A stretch of 49,025 bases of DNA from an uncultured Ruminococcus sp. (GCA_949283135.1 CASDRM010000010.1:1-49025), one strand, 5' to 3'. Positions 24,319-33,916 are shown, counted from the stretch's first letter. Numbers and translations are program-made. The notes: generated by a model not told the origin, from the letters alone.

Positions 24319-25461
24319 ATGTTTACTGATGAGGTCAGAACTCCCTGCTACGTTATAGACGAGGACAGGTTAGAGAAAAATCTCAGGGTGCTCAGGGGCG
24401 TCATGGACAGAACCGGCTGCAAAATTCTTCTCGCCCAGAAGGCGTTCAGCAGCTATGCCGTCTATCCCCTTATCGCAGAATACCTCTGCGGCGCGGCAGC
24501 GAGCGGAATATATGAGGCAAGGCTGTGCCGCGATAAGATGCCCGGCAAGGAAAACCACATTTTTTCTCCCGCGTTCAGGGAGGAGGATATGGAAGAGATT
24601 TTAAGCATCTGCGACCATATCGTTTTTAACTCCGTCAGACAGCTTGAGCTTTACGGAAAGAGGGCAAGGTCCGCCGGCTTGCAGGTGGGACTCAGGATAA
24701 ATCCGGAAAAATCAACGCAGGAGGGTCACGCGATATACGATCCGTGCGCGCCCGGAAGCAGACTCGGCACCACCTTAAAAGAGCTTGAGAAGGGCTTGAC
24801 AGAAAAGCCGGAGCTTTTAGAGCTGCTTGACGGGCTGCACTTTCACACGCTTTGTGAGCAGAATTCAGACGCGCTTGAGCTGACGCTCGAGGCTGTGGAA
24901 GATAAATTCGGAAAATATCTGCCCGGGATGAAATGGATAAACTTCGGCGGCGGGCATCACATTACCCGCAGGGATTATGATATACCGAGGCTGGAAAGGT
25001 GTATACTTCACATGAAGAACGCCTACGGCTTGGAGGTATATCTCGAGCCGGGGGAGGCGATTGCGCTTAACGCCGGATACCTTGTCACTACCGTGCTTGA
25101 GCTTCAGAAAAAGGACAGAATGATAGCTATCCTCGACACCTCGGCAGCCTGCCATATGCCGGACGTCATCGAGATGCCGTACCGTCCGCCGCTCCGGGAA
25201 AGCGGCGAGCCGGGTGAAAAGGCATACACCTACACTTTCGGAGGACCGACCTGTTTAGCCGGAGATATCATCGGAACTTATTCCTTTGACCGCGAGCTTA
25301 AAGAGGGTGACAGGCTGGTGTTTGAGGACATGGCGATATACTCAATGGTCAAAAACAACACCTTTAACGGTATGCCGCTGCCCGACATCTATATAAAGCG
25401 GGGAGACACATGCAGACTTTGGAAACGCTTTGGCTATGAGGATTTTATTGCAAGGCTATGA
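24319..25461 (+). CDS. nspC: Carboxynorspermidine/carboxyspermidine decarboxylase
   Basis: PLP enzyme of fold type III (alanine racemase-like), 380 residues. It decarboxylates the product of the preceding dehydrogenase, giving spermidine, norspermidine or aminopropylagmatine depending on the substrate. Visible: TPCYVIDEDRLEKNL at the N terminus, the Schiff-base Lys in LLAQKAFS (K41), RINPEKSTQ, GLHFHTLCEQ, NFGGGHH (phosphate-binding Gly run), LEPGEA, and GGPTCLAGD with the catalytic Cys. Starts three bases after the dehydrogenase gene with its ribosome site inside that gene, so the two are translationally linked. Last gene of the operon, closed by the long inverted repeat at 25487-25535. Confidence 0.9.
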   Translation: MFTDEVRTPCYVIDEDRLEKNLRVLRGVMDRTGCKILLAQKAFSSYAVYPLIAEYLCGAAASGIYEARLCRDKMPGKENHIFSPAFREEDMEEILSICDHIVFNSVRQLELYGKRARSAGLQVGLRINPEKSTQEGHAIYDPCAPGSRLGTTLKELEKGLTEKPELLELLDGLHFHTLCEQNSDALELTLEAVEDKFGKYLPGMKWINFGGGHHITRRDYDIPRLERCILHMKNAYGLEVYLEPGEAIALNAGYLVTTVLELQKKDRMIAILDTSAACHMPDVIEMPYRPPLRESGEPGEKAYTYTFGGPTCLAGDIIGTYSFDRELKEGDRLVFEDMAIYSMVKNNTFNGMPLPDIYIKRGDTCRLWKRFGYEDFIARL

Positions 25462-25486
25462 TGCCGAAAATAAAGAGGCGCCGCAA

Positions 25487-25535
25487 AATAATATACACCT
25501 CCAAAAGCTAGATACTTTTGGAGGTGTATATTATT
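25487..25535. terminator. 21-bp perfect inverted repeat between converging operons
   Basis: Left arm 25487-25507, 7-nt loop, right arm 25515-25535; all 21 pairs match. The arms contain ACACCTCCAAAAG and its complement, with AT-rich ends giving TTATTTT on both strands. It most likely acts as a bidirectional terminator between nspC and malic enzyme, although its length exceeds the usual 8-13 bp. Confidence 0.8.
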
Positions 25536-25571
25536 TTAGCTGTAGCCATTTTTTCAGGCATTTGCGTGATG

Positions 25572-26744
25572 CTACGCTCTGGCGACGCCGGTTTTTCTGG
25601 CGGCTTCGATGACCGCCTCGGAGACTACCCGGGCTATCTTCTTGTCGAGGGCTGAAGCGATTATGTTTTCCGCGGAAAGCTCGTTTTCGGGTATCAGCGA
25701 TGCGAGCGCGAATGAAGCGGCAACCTTCATTTCTTCGTTTATGCACTTGGCGCGGCAGTCAAGCGCGCCTCTGAATATGCCGGGGAACGCAAGCACGTTG
25801 TTTATCTGATTAGGGAAGTCCGAGCGCCCGGTGCCTACGACAGCTGCTCCTGCCTCAAGCGCGAGATCTGGCATGATTTCCGGAGTCGGGTTTGCCATGG
25901 CAAATACGATAGCTCCCTTTGCCATTGACGCCACCATCTCCTTTGTGACTATATTAGGCGCGCTCACGCCTATGAACACGTCCGCTCCGCGCATTGCGTC
26001 TGCAAGGCTTCCGCGCAGGCATTCCTCGTTGGTGATCTGAGCCATTTCCATGTGCGCGGGGTTGAGGCTTTCGTCGTCTCTTGAGAGCGTTCCGAAGCGG
26101 TCTACCATTATAAGGTGCTTGAGCCCAAGGCTGAGAAGATGCCTTCCTATCGCGATTCCAGCCGAGCCCGCGCCGTTTATAACCACCCTGACATCGGGGA
26201 TATTCTTTTTTACGACCTTAAGCGCATTTATGAGCGCTGCGGCTACAACTATTGCTGTGCCGTGCTGATCGTCGTGGAACACCGGTATGTCGCATATCTC
26301 CTTGAGCTTTTTCTCAACCTCAAAGCAGCGGGGCGCGCTTATGTCCTCAAGGTTTATTCCGCCGAATGAGCCGGACATCAGGTAAATCGTGCGCACCAGC
26401 TCATCCACATCCTTTGTTTTAAGGCAGATAGGAAAAGCGTCCACTCCGGCAAACTCCTTAAACAGAGCACACTTGCCTTCCATTACCGGCATGCCTGCCT
26501 CGGGACCTATGTCGCCAAGGCCGAGTATTGCGGTTCCGTCGGTTATGACTGCTACAAGGTTGGAGCGCCTTGTGAGCTCCCACGATTTATTTATGTCGTC
26601 GCGTATGGCAAGGCACGGCTCCGCTACTCCGGGAGTATAAGCAAGCGAAAGATCCTCTCTTGTCTCAACCTTTACGCGGGATACTACCTCTATCTTGCCC
26701 TTCCATTCGTAATGCTTCTTAAGTGATTCTTCGCGTATATTCAT
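25572..26744 (-). CDS. NAD(P)-dependent malic enzyme
   Basis: Oxidatively decarboxylates malate to pyruvate and CO2. 390 residues, the short bacterial form without the phosphotransacetylase-like extension of MaeB. Motifs: [12 protein letters not shown] with the catalytic Tyr, [24 protein letters not shown] with the catalytic Lys, [11 protein letters not shown] with metal-binding acidic residues, and the Rossmann loop [16 protein letters not shown]. The frame begins upstream at 26771, but AAAGGAAG, a ribosome site, lies between there and ATG 26744, which is therefore chosen. Follows fumC by 43 nt on the same strand, forming a fumarate-malate-pyruvate module. Confidence 0.93.
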   Translation of the reverse strand: MNIREESLKKHYEWKGKIEVVSRVKVETREDLSLAYTPGVAEPCLAIRDDINKSWELTRRSNLVAVITDGTAILGLGDIGPEAGMPVMEGKCALFKEFAGVDAFPICLKTKDVDELVRTIYLMSGSFGGINLEDISAPRCFEVEKKLKEICDIPVFHDDQHGTAIVVAAALINALKVVKKNIPDVRVVINGAGSAGIAIGRHLLSLGLKHLIMVDRFGTLSRDDESLNPAHMEMAQITNEECLRGSLADAMRGADVFIGVSAPNIVTKEMVASMAKGAIVFAMANPTPEIMPDLALEAGAAVVGTGRSDFPNQINNVLAFPGIFRGALDCRAKCINEEMKVAASFALASLIPENELSAENIIASALDKKIARVVSEAVIEAARKTGVARA

Positions 26745-26787
26745 TTTACAGCTTCCTTTCGACTTTATCATCGTTTATATTGCGGTA

Positions 26788-28158
26788 TCACACCATCTCT
26801 TCCGGGTGGAAGTATTTATCGAAGTCGCTCTCGGAAAGATAGCCCATAGCTATGCAGGCTTCCTTAAGCGAGAGGTTCTCATCGTGAGCCTTGTGTACTA
26901 CCTTTGCTGCGTTTTCGTAGCCTATGTAGGGAGTGAGGGCTGTTACGAGCATCAGCGAGCGGTGAAGGTTTTCATTCATCTTTTCCTTTATTGGCTTTAT
27001 TCCTCTGACGCAGTTTTTCTCAAATGATATGCAGACGTCTGCAAGCAGCTTCAGCGACTGAAGATAGTTGTATATGCAGACCGGCATGAACACGTTAAGC
27101 TCGAAGTTTCCCTGAGACGCGGATATTCCTACCGCGACGTCGTTGCCCATCACCTGAACGGCGACCATTGTCACAGCCTCGCACTGGGTTGGGTTCACCT
27201 TGCCGGGCATTATTGAGGAGCCGGGCTCGTTTTCGGGGATAGTTATTTCACCGAGACCGCACCTGGGACCGCTCGCAAGCCAGCGGACGTCGTTTGCTAT
27301 CTTCATAAGGTCGCAGGCAAGCGCCTTGAGAGCGCCGTGCGCGAATACCAGCTCGTCCTTTGAGGTGAGAGCGTGGAACTTGTTTTCCGCCGTATAAAAG
27401 TCTGTCCCGGTAATGCGGCTTACCTCTTCGGCAACTGCCGAGTCGAAGCCATCCGGCGCGTTTAAGCCCGTTCCTACCGCCGTAGCTCCCAGCGCAAGCT
27501 TTTTCAGGGGCTGCATTGACAGACGTATCATTTCGGAATCTCTCTCAAGAGACGACCGCCAGCCGCTTATCTCCTGACTGAAGGTAATAGGCGTGGCGTC
27601 CTCAAGGTGGGTTCTGCCGCTCTTGACTATGCCGCTGTTCTCATGTTCAAGACGAATAAGCGTATCTATAAGCGTTTTGACAGCGGGCAGGAGTGTGTGC
27701 TCGGTTTCAAGCACCGCCGCGATGTGCATTGCTGTCGGGAAGGTGTCGTTTGACGACTGGGACATATTCACGTCGTCGTTTGGATGAAGGAGCTTTTTTC
27801 CCGCAAGCTCGTTGCCGCGGTTGGCTATCACCTCGTTGACGTTCATGTTGCTCTGCGTTCCGCTGCCGGTCTGCCACACGGCAAGAGGGAAGTGCTCGGA
27901 AAGCGAGCCGTTTATGACCTCGTTTGCCGCTTCACTTATGTACCGGCATTTTTCTTCGGTCATTCTTTTCGGAACCAGCTTAAGATTTGTCCTTGCCGCC
28001 GCGAGCTTCAGTATTCCGAAGGCATGTATGATTTCTTGCGGCATCTTTTCTATCCCTATTTTAAAGTTTTCAAAGCTCCTTTGCGTTTGCGCTCCCCAGT
28101 ATCTGTCCGCGGGGACCGAGACCTCTCCGAGCGAGTCGTGCTCTATGCGATATTCCAT
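26788..28158 (-). CDS. fumC: Class II fumarate hydratase
   Basis: Interconverts fumarate and malate, without an iron-sulfur cluster. 456 residues in the aspartase/fumarase superfamily. Motifs: MEYRIEHDSLGEVSVPADRYWGAQTQRSFENF at the N terminus, WQTGSGTQSNMNVNEV, NMSQSSNDTFPTAMH, GRTHLEDATPI, and the mobile signature loop GSSIMPGKVNPTQCE with the catalytic Ser. FumC and aspartase share these; GTQSNMNVNEVIANR and VGTGLNAP favour fumarase. The frame extends 24 codons upstream, but those residues are unlike the family and ATG 28158 matches the usual FumC start. Its ribosome site is weak (GTGAG), the main doubt about the start. Confidence 0.92.
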   Translation of the reverse strand: MEYRIEHDSLGEVSVPADRYWGAQTQRSFENFKIGIEKMPQEIIHAFGILKLAAARTNLKLVPKRMTEEKCRYISEAANEVINGSLSEHFPLAVWQTGSGTQSNMNVNEVIANRGNELAGKKLLHPNDDVNMSQSSNDTFPTAMHIAAVLETEHTLLPAVKTLIDTLIRLEHENSGIVKSGRTHLEDATPITFSQEISGWRSSLERDSEMIRLSMQPLKKLALGATAVGTGLNAPDGFDSAVAEEVSRITGTDFYTAENKFHALTSKDELVFAHGALKALACDLMKIANDVRWLASGPRCGLGEITIPENEPGSSIMPGKVNPTQCEAVTMVAVQVMGNDVAVGISASQGNFELNVFMPVCIYNYLQSLKLLADVCISFEKNCVRGIKPIKEKMNENLHRSLMLVTALTPYIGYENAAKVVHKAHDENLSLKEACIAMGYLSESDFDKYFHPEEMV

Positions 28159-28201
28159 ATAATGTGCGCTCACTGCCTTTCCTGATAAAATTATTCGCAT
28201 A

Positions 28202-28230
28202 ATTATACCACGTCCGCGCCTTTTTTTCAA
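28202..28230 (-). promoter_or_regulatory. Sigma-A promoter of fumC-malic enzyme
   Basis: Minus strand: TTGAAA (28225-28230), 17-nt spacer, TATAAT (28202-28207). Confidence 0.82.
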
Positions 28231-28274
28231 GGATAAATCTATAGGGTATGACGTGAAAAAGCTTTCCGGCAGTA

Positions 28275-28304
28275 TTGCAAAACCGGGCGCATGTGTGGTA
28301 GAAT
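28275..28304 (+). promoter_or_regulatory. Promoter of the GH36 gene
   Basis: TTGCAA (28275-28280), 18-nt spacer, TAGAAT (28299-28304), 50 nt before the start; divergent from the fumC promoter. Confidence 0.55.
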
Positions 28305-28353
28305 AGGCTCGGAGCGAAGGCTTAAATATTATGATATTGACTTCGGAGGGAAA

Positions 28354-30180
28354 ATGGAATATTACGTTGAATTAAAGCTTAGGGGCGACGCTCACCCAGA
28401 CGGCTTCGCGAACGGCATGTCGCTGTGCAGGAGCCAGTCGTCGAGATCGCTTGAAAAGGTGTCCGAAACGGACGCGGAAACCGTGTATAAAAACCCGCTC
28501 AACCACACAGTTGTGATGAATAAGACCCGCGTAGGCGACGCGGTCGCTCTGACCACGACTTTTACTAACACCGGCGACAGCGAGGCTGTCCTTGAGATGC
28601 TTTCCTCATTTGCCGTAAGAGGAATAAAAGCGGACAAAATACACCGCCTGCAATCGTTCTGGAGCGCCGAGGGCAAGCTCAGGACTGAGACTGTGGAGGA
28701 GCTTCACCTTGAGCCGTCATGGAACCGCTGCGCCACAAGGATAGAAAAGTTCGGAAATATCGGTTCTATGCCGGTCAGAAAATACTTTCCGTTTATTGCT
28801 CTTGAGGACTCGGAAAGCGGCAAATTTGTCGCGGTTCAGCTCTATATACCATACTCATGGCAGATAGAGATATTCTGCAAGGAGGACGACAGCCTCTCAA
28901 TAGCTGGAGGAATCGCGGACAGGGACTTCGGACATTGGTTCAAGAGGCTTGCTCCCGGCGAAAGCTTCACTACTCCCAAGGCGGTAATAGCCGAGGGCGA
29001 CTCGCTGTATGATGTCTGCGACAAGCTTGTCAAGGCTCAGTGCCCTAAAATAGCCACGATTGACGAGAATATGGGCATAGCCTTCAACGAGTACTGCACC
29101 ACATGGGGAAACCCCTCATTTGAGAACATGAAGAGGATATGCGACAGGCTCAAGGGCAAGGGAGTACAGTACCTTGTGATGGATTCAGGCTGGTACGGTC
29201 ACGGCGACGGCTGGTGGCGGAGTATAGGCGATTGGGAGGTCAACGAGGAAAAGTTTCCGGGTGGGCTCAGGGCGACTGCTGATTATATCAGAAGCTGCGG
29301 CATGATACCCGGAATATGGTTCGAGTTTGAATCGGTCGGCATGGGCTCAAAGTATTATGAGAGCGAGCACCTTCTCAAAAAGGACGGCTGCTTTATAACC
29401 GTCGGTGAGAGGCGCTTTTGGGATATGGAAGACCCATGGGTGATCGACTACCTCACCGAAAGGGTGATAAAGCTTCTCAAGGACAACGGCTTCGGCTATG
29501 TGAAGGTGGATTACAACGATACCATAGGCATAGGCTGCGATGGGGCGGAGAGCCTTGGCGAGGGTCTTAGGAGGAGAGTAGAGGCAACCCACCGCTTCTT
29601 TGAGAAGATAAGAGAGGAAATACCGGGTATAGTCATAGAGAACTGCTCAAGCGGAGGACACCGTTCGGAGCCCTCGATGATGGAGCTTTGCTCTCAGGGA
29701 AGCTTCTCAGACGCACATGAGACTGCCGCGATACCGATAATAGCCGCCAACATGCACAGAGTGATGCTCTCCTCACAGAGCCAGATATGGGCTGTAATGC
29801 GTCCCGGCGACAGCTCGGACAGGATTCACTACTCGATTTGCAACACCTTCCTCGGCAGGATGTGTCTCAGCGGCGATATATACGGTCTTGCCGATTGGCA
29901 GTGGGCGCTTATTGACGATGGCATGGTGTTCTACCGCAGGGCGGCGGATGTAATCAAGCACGGCAGGACGGTCAGGATCGAGAGCTCTCCGAAAAGCTAC
30001 AACAATCCTACCGGCGAGCAGGTGGTCGTGAGAGAATATGACGGCGTAACGCTTGTAGTGGCGCACAGGTTCGCAAATTCTAAGCCTGTGGATTTGAGCT
30101 TCCTTAACGGCAGGAAGCTTCTGTGCGAGTACGGCGAGCTTGAGCGCGATTTCAGCGCGAAGGCATGGCTGCTCGGATAA
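28354..30180 (+). CDS. Alpha-galactosidase, glycoside hydrolase family 36
   Basis: Retaining glycosidase that releases terminal alpha-galactose, probably from raffinose-type or glycan oligosaccharides in the cytoplasm (no signal peptide). 608 residues, somewhat shorter than the usual 700-740 of GH36 because the N-terminal beta domain is compact. Catalytic barrel landmarks: YLVMDSGWYG, GDWEVNEEKFPGGL, GIWFEFESVG, KVDYND with the nucleophile Asp near residue 386, ENCSSGGHRSEPSMMELC, and FSDAHET with the acid/base Asp near 453. The frame opens 21 codons upstream, but GGAGGG sits just before ATG 28354. Its neighbour is a GH2 enzyme with its own promoter. Confidence 0.88.
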   Translation: MEYYVELKLRGDAHPDGFANGMSLCRSQSSRSLEKVSETDAETVYKNPLNHTVVMNKTRVGDAVALTTTFTNTGDSEAVLEMLSSFAVRGIKADKIHRLQSFWSAEGKLRTETVEELHLEPSWNRCATRIEKFGNIGSMPVRKYFPFIALEDSESGKFVAVQLYIPYSWQIEIFCKEDDSLSIAGGIADRDFGHWFKRLAPGESFTTPKAVIAEGDSLYDVCDKLVKAQCPKIATIDENMGIAFNEYCTTWGNPSFENMKRICDRLKGKGVQYLVMDSGWYGHGDGWWRSIGDWEVNEEKFPGGLRATADYIRSCGMIPGIWFEFESVGMGSKYYESEHLLKKDGCFITVGERRFWDMEDPWVIDYLTERVIKLLKDNGFGYVKVDYNDTIGIGCDGAESLGEGLRRRVEATHRFFEKIREEIPGIVIENCSSGGHRSEPSMMELCSQGSFSDAHETAAIPIIAANMHRVMLSSQSQIWAVMRPGDSSDRIHYSICNTFLGRMCLSGDIYGLADWQWALIDDGMVFYRRAADVIKHGRTVRIESSPKSYNNPTGEQVVVREYDGVTLVVAHRFANSKPVDLSFLNGRKLLCEYGELERDFSAKAWLLG

Positions 30181-30206
30181 AATTTTGATTGCGGATCGCA
30201 CACCTG

Positions 30207-30250
30207 AAATTCCGTCTGCTGACAAAGTTCAGCCGGCGGAATTTGTTTTT
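30207..30250 (+). terminator. Intrinsic terminator after the GH36 gene
   Basis: AAATTCCG and CGGAATTT form the base of a long hairpin extended by TCTGCTGA/TCAGCCGG (one mismatch), followed by TTTGTTTTT. Confidence 0.8.
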
Positions 30251-30308
30251 AATGTTGTTATATTAGCCTGATTTAACATCTATATGGGAAATGTGTAATA
30301 AATTATTG

Positions 30309-30337
30309 TTGCAGCGGCTTCGCACATGTATTACAAT
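30309..30337 (+). promoter_or_regulatory. Promoter of the GH2 gene
   Basis: TTGCAG (30309-30314), 17-nt spacer, TACAAT (30332-30337), about 70 nt before the start. Confidence 0.6.
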
Positions 30338-30409
30338 GATGCGTGACGGCGAAAAAGGATCATTTGCCCTGATGTGCCGTGGAACATTGCCAAAGGAGCG
30401 AGAACATAT

Positions 30410-33103
30410 ATGAAAAGACTAAACTATTTTCTTAACAATGATTGGCTGTATATGCCGAAAAACCTTGAAAACGGAGAGCTTACCGCTCTTGACGAGTCGG
30501 CTTTTGAGAAGGTGCAGCTTCCTCACGCCAATATAATCCTCAAAAGGCACAAGGGGGAGGATTTCCTCACAGATATAGGCTTGTATCGGTTTGTTTCGTG
30601 GTACAGGAAGCACTTCAGGCTTACGCGTGAGCAGAGTATGGGCAGAGTGAGCGTGGAGTTCGAGGGAGTGGCGACTGTTGCGGCGGTTTATGTAAACGGC
30701 AAGCTTGCCGGGGAGCACAAGGGAGGCTATACCGGCTTCGAGCTGGATATCACCGAGCTTTTAAACCCTGCCGGCGAGGACAACCTGATCGCTGTCAGGG
30801 TCGATTCCCGCAGACGCCCGGATGTTCCTCCGGAGGGCGGCAACGTAGATTATTGCGTCTTTGGAGGAATTGTCAGGAACGTGAGGCTGCATATCTATGA
30901 CAGCCTGAATATAAGCGATATATTCGTCACCACGCCCACAATAAGCTCCGGCTGTTCGGATGCTCACATAGCCGCCACAGTCTCTAACCAAAGCGCGACG
31001 GACAGAACAGTGAGTCTTGTTGCCAAGGTAAAAGACAGTGACGGAAATATTTGCAGCTCGGCTTCCGAGGATATAACGGTGGAAGCGGGGAAGAGCGCGG
31101 AGAAAACGGTTGTCTGCCCCGGCTTTGAGGGAGCAAGACTCTGGGACACAGATTCTCCGAACCTGTACTCGGCTGAGCTGACGATATATGAGAACGGCGT
31201 TGAGATTGACAGCAGGGTAGAAAGCTTCGGCTACAGGTATTACAGCTTCTCTGAAAGCGAGAACGAATCGAAATTTTACCTAAACGGCAGAAAGCTTGTC
31301 ATAATGGGAATAAACAGGCATGAGCAGTGGCCGTGGATAGGAAGAGCGGTCAATGATAACCTTCAGGCTGCTGACGCGGACCTCATAAAAAAGACCGGGA
31401 TAAACACGGTAAGGTGCTCTCATTACCCTCAGAGCAAGGCGTTTTTGCGCCGTTGTGATGAGGTAGGTCTTCTTGTTTTTGAGGAAGCTCCCGGCTGGCA
31501 GCATGTCGGAGACGAGGCGTGGCAGGATATATATCTTGAGAATGTCAAAGAGATGATACTCCGCGACAGAAACCACCCCTCTATAATAACATGGGGCGTC
31601 AGGGTAAACGAATCTTTTGACAATCACGAGCTGTACGAGCGTTCAAATAAGCTTGCCCGTTCGCTTGACTCTTCAAGACCTACTCACGGGGTCAGGATGG
31701 CGGAGACATACCAAAGCAGCGAATATCAGGAGGACATATTCTGCGCCAACTACTCATATCCGGAAAAGCCGAGGTTTACTCCGTTTGTCATCACTGAGCA
31801 TTCGTGGGACTGGACGAGCGGAGACGGCTTCCCGTGGGCAACCGACTCCAAGGCAGTCGAATTTATCCGCAGCTTTGCCGAGCCGATGAACTACTACTAT
31901 TCCAATCCGTTATGCGCGGGAGGAATAGGCTGGAGCATGTTCGATTACAATAACGAGGTAAACTACACAAGAACCGGTCATGTCTTCTATAGCGGACTGT
32001 ATGACATTTTCCGCTTTGAAAAGCCGGTCGCAAATCTCTATAAGGCTCAGGTGCCCGCGTCTGAGCATCCTATGGTGTACATTGCGAACTACTGGACCGA
32101 GGATTCTCCCCTCGATATCACAATTCTCACAAACTGCGACGAGGTGGAGCTGTATGTAAACGGAAAGCTTGCCGGCAAGGCTCTTCCCGAGCAGTACCTA
32201 AGCCTTCCTCATCCGGTGTTCGTTGCGAAGGGCGTTGAGTTTGAGAGCGGGGAGCTCAGGGCGGTCGGATATCTCGATGGCAAAAAAGCTGCGGAGTATG
32301 TTCGCAAGACCCCCGGAAGCCCGGCTTCACTTGTGCTCACGCCGGAGCGCCTGTCTATTGAAGCGGACGGCTCGGACTTTACCATAGTAAGAGCGGAGCT
32401 TGTCGACAGGGACGGAACGGTATTGCCTTATGCTTCGGCGGAGCTCGAGCTCAGCTTGGCGGGCTGCGGAAAAATCATTTCTGACGAGAGGGTTATGCTC
32501 GAGGGCGGACGCGCCGGCTTTATCGTTCAGTCAGAATACAACAAGACCGGCGCCATAACAGTAACCGCTAAAATAACGGGCGGCGTATACGGTGAGAGCG
32601 TTGCTCCCGGACGCGCCGAGATATCGGCGGTAGAGCCTAAGTCAGGCTACCGTTTGGCTGGATCTATGCCCGACGAAAAGGGCAAGGTCGCACCGGCTGA
32701 GGTGGTAAGCCTTGACATAGACGACAGCGTGACCAGCGGAAATATAAATCATTTCAGCTACAGTGGAAGCTGGAGAAGCGGCGGCGAAAAGGGCTGCTAC
32801 CTCGGCGGCAATCATTTTACCGACTGCGCGGGTGCTTGCTGCACTCTTAAGTTTGTCGGAGATGGAGCGAAGATTTACTCAAGCTACGCTCCCAACCACG
32901 GCATATGCGCAATCAGCCTTGACGGCGGTGAGGAAACGACGGTAGACTGCTACTCAGAGTCGAGGCAGGACGGAAGATTGCTCTATTCGGTAAGCGGGCT
33001 TGCCAAGGGAACGCATAAAGTAAAAATTCGCGTGACCGGCGAGAAGTGCGAAAAGAGCGAGGGTACGAACATAAATATTGACAGAGCGGTAATAGAAGCC
33101 TAA
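30410..33103 (+). CDS. Glycoside hydrolase family 2 (beta-galactosidase-like)
   Basis: An 897-residue cytoplasmic enzyme without signal peptide. Order: sugar-binding jelly roll (about 1-165; WYRKHFRL, VEFEGVATVAAVYVNGKLAGEHKGGYTGF), Ig-like domain (170-280), TIM barrel (285-560; GINRHEQWPWIGRA, INTVRCSHYPQ, acid/base Glu near 401 in VRVNES, nucleophile Glu near 463 in VITEHSWDW), a linker domain with the VELYVNGK pattern, an invasin/Ig-like domain (LVLTPERLSIEADGSDFT), and a C-terminal beta-sandwich of carbohydrate-binding appearance (FVGDGAKIYSSYAPNHGICAI). Most like beta-galactosidases, but GH2 also includes glucuronidases and mannosidases. AAAGGAG lies 12 bases before ATG 30410; the in-frame ATG at 30374 has no ribosome site. 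Confidence 0.87.
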   Translation: MKRLNYFLNNDWLYMPKNLENGELTALDESAFEKVQLPHANIILKRHKGEDFLTDIGLYRFVSWYRKHFRLTREQSMGRVSVEFEGVATVAAVYVNGKLAGEHKGGYTGFELDITELLNPAGEDNLIAVRVDSRRRPDVPPEGGNVDYCVFGGIVRNVRLHIYDSLNISDIFVTTPTISSGCSDAHIAATVSNQSATDRTVSLVAKVKDSDGNICSSASEDITVEAGKSAEKTVVCPGFEGARLWDTDSPNLYSAELTIYENGVEIDSRVESFGYRYYSFSESENESKFYLNGRKLVIMGINRHEQWPWIGRAVNDNLQAADADLIKKTGINTVRCSHYPQSKAFLRRCDEVGLLVFEEAPGWQHVGDEAWQDIYLENVKEMILRDRNHPSIITWGVRVNESFDNHELYERSNKLARSLDSSRPTHGVRMAETYQSSEYQEDIFCANYSYPEKPRFTPFVITEHSWDWTSGDGFPWATDSKAVEFIRSFAEPMNYYYSNPLCAGGIGWSMFDYNNEVNYTRTGHVFYSGLYDIFRFEKPVANLYKAQVPASEHPMVYIANYWTEDSPLDITILTNCDEVELYVNGKLAGKALPEQYLSLPHPVFVAKGVEFESGELRAVGYLDGKKAAEYVRKTPGSPASLVLTPERLSIEADGSDFTIVRAELVDRDGTVLPYASAELELSLAGCGKIISDERVMLEGGRAGFIVQSEYNKTGAITVTAKITGGVYGESVAPGRAEISAVEPKSGYRLAGSMPDEKGKVAPAEVVSLDIDDSVTSGNINHFSYSGSWRSGGEKGCYLGGNHFTDCAGACCTLKFVGDGAKIYSSYAPNHGICAISLDGGEETTVDCYSESRQDGRLLYSVSGLAKGTHKVKIRVTGEKCEKSEGTNINIDRAVIEA

Positions 33104-33113
33104 GAAGCCTGAC

Positions 33114-33146
33114 AAAAACGCCCGCTTGCCATTGTGGCAGGCGGGC
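33114..33146 (-). terminator. Intrinsic terminator, minus-strand polarity
   Basis: GCCCGCTTGCC/GGCAGGCGGGC (33120-33146) forms a long hairpin. TTTTT follows on the minus strand but not on the plus strand. It best serves the HD-domain gene, 110 nt away, and may also stop the GH2 transcript weakly. Confidence 0.7.
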
Positions 33147-33259
33147 ATAAGTATGCACATACGGTATAAAGCCCCTACTGAGCCGTTGCGAATGTGTACG
33201 TCTTAGCTTTTTCATCTTTGGTCAGGCGAGCGACTGCTCGTCATACCAACAGCCGTTCG

Positions 33260-33916
33260 TCATACGAGCTGCTGGTCGTTTATTATCAGCCTGAACCTAA
33301 GACCAAGCTTTTGGGCTGCCTTGCGGCACATTATCATTCGCTCGAGGAAGATCTCGAAGTAGTCCATTATGGAGACCATATCGGCGTCTACCGAAAGCTC
33401 GAGAGTTATCTCAGCGCGCTTTTCATCTATTCTCAGGCTCGTTTCCGTTACCGAGTAGTTTACTCGGTCGTGGGCGTCAAAGGTGGATGGATCGGTGTTT
33501 CTTACTCTGCTTCTTCTTACGTCAGACTTGTCGGCTATTATAAGCGCGGCGGCAAGCGGGCTTACGGGCACTCCCGTTCCCTCGTCGTGATTGCCTATGG
33601 CGGTTGTGATCATCGCCGTTTCTTCCGCCTCAAAGCCCATCTTGTCGAGTATTCTGAACGCCATTACCGCTCCGCTCTGGCTGTGGTCGACTCGGTTGAC
33701 AAGGTTCCCTATGTCATGCAAAAACGCCGATATCTTCGAAAGCTCTATCAGTCTGTCCGGGTATCCCATGGTCTTGAGGATGTATTCGCATCTTTCAGCC
33801 ACAGTCGTGACATGGGCGAAGCTGTGCTCTGTGTACCCCAAAGCCTTGAGCGACGCGTCCGCCTGGGATATATATGTCCTGATCGAGTGGTCTTTTCTTA
33901 TCTGTTCGTAGGTCAT
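33260..33916 (-). CDS. HD-domain protein (probable phosphohydrolase)
   Basis: A 218-residue metal-dependent HD-superfamily protein. Ligand motifs in order: HSFAHVTTVAERC (first His), FLHDIGN (His-Asp pair), DHSQSGA, GNHDE, and DKSDVRR. The set resembles nucleotide or cyclic-nucleotide phosphohydrolases, but the substrate is not evident. The C-terminal 80 residues (SLRIDEKRAEITLELSVD..MDYFEIFLERM) form an alpha/beta extension seen in a Clostridial subgroup. RBS GAAAGG lies eight bases before ATG 33916. The mRNA has a leader of about 130 nt, with a promoter and palindrome at 34031-34083. Confidence 0.82.
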   Translation of the reverse strand: MTYEQIRKDHSIRTYISQADASLKALGYTEHSFAHVTTVAERCEYILKTMGYPDRLIELSKISAFLHDIGNLVNRVDHSQSGAVMAFRILDKMGFEAEETAMITTAIGNHDEGTGVPVSPLAAALIIADKSDVRRSRVRNTDPSTFDAHDRVNYSVTETSLRIDEKRAEITLELSVDADMVSIMDYFEIFLERMIMCRKAAQKLGLRFRLIINDQQLV

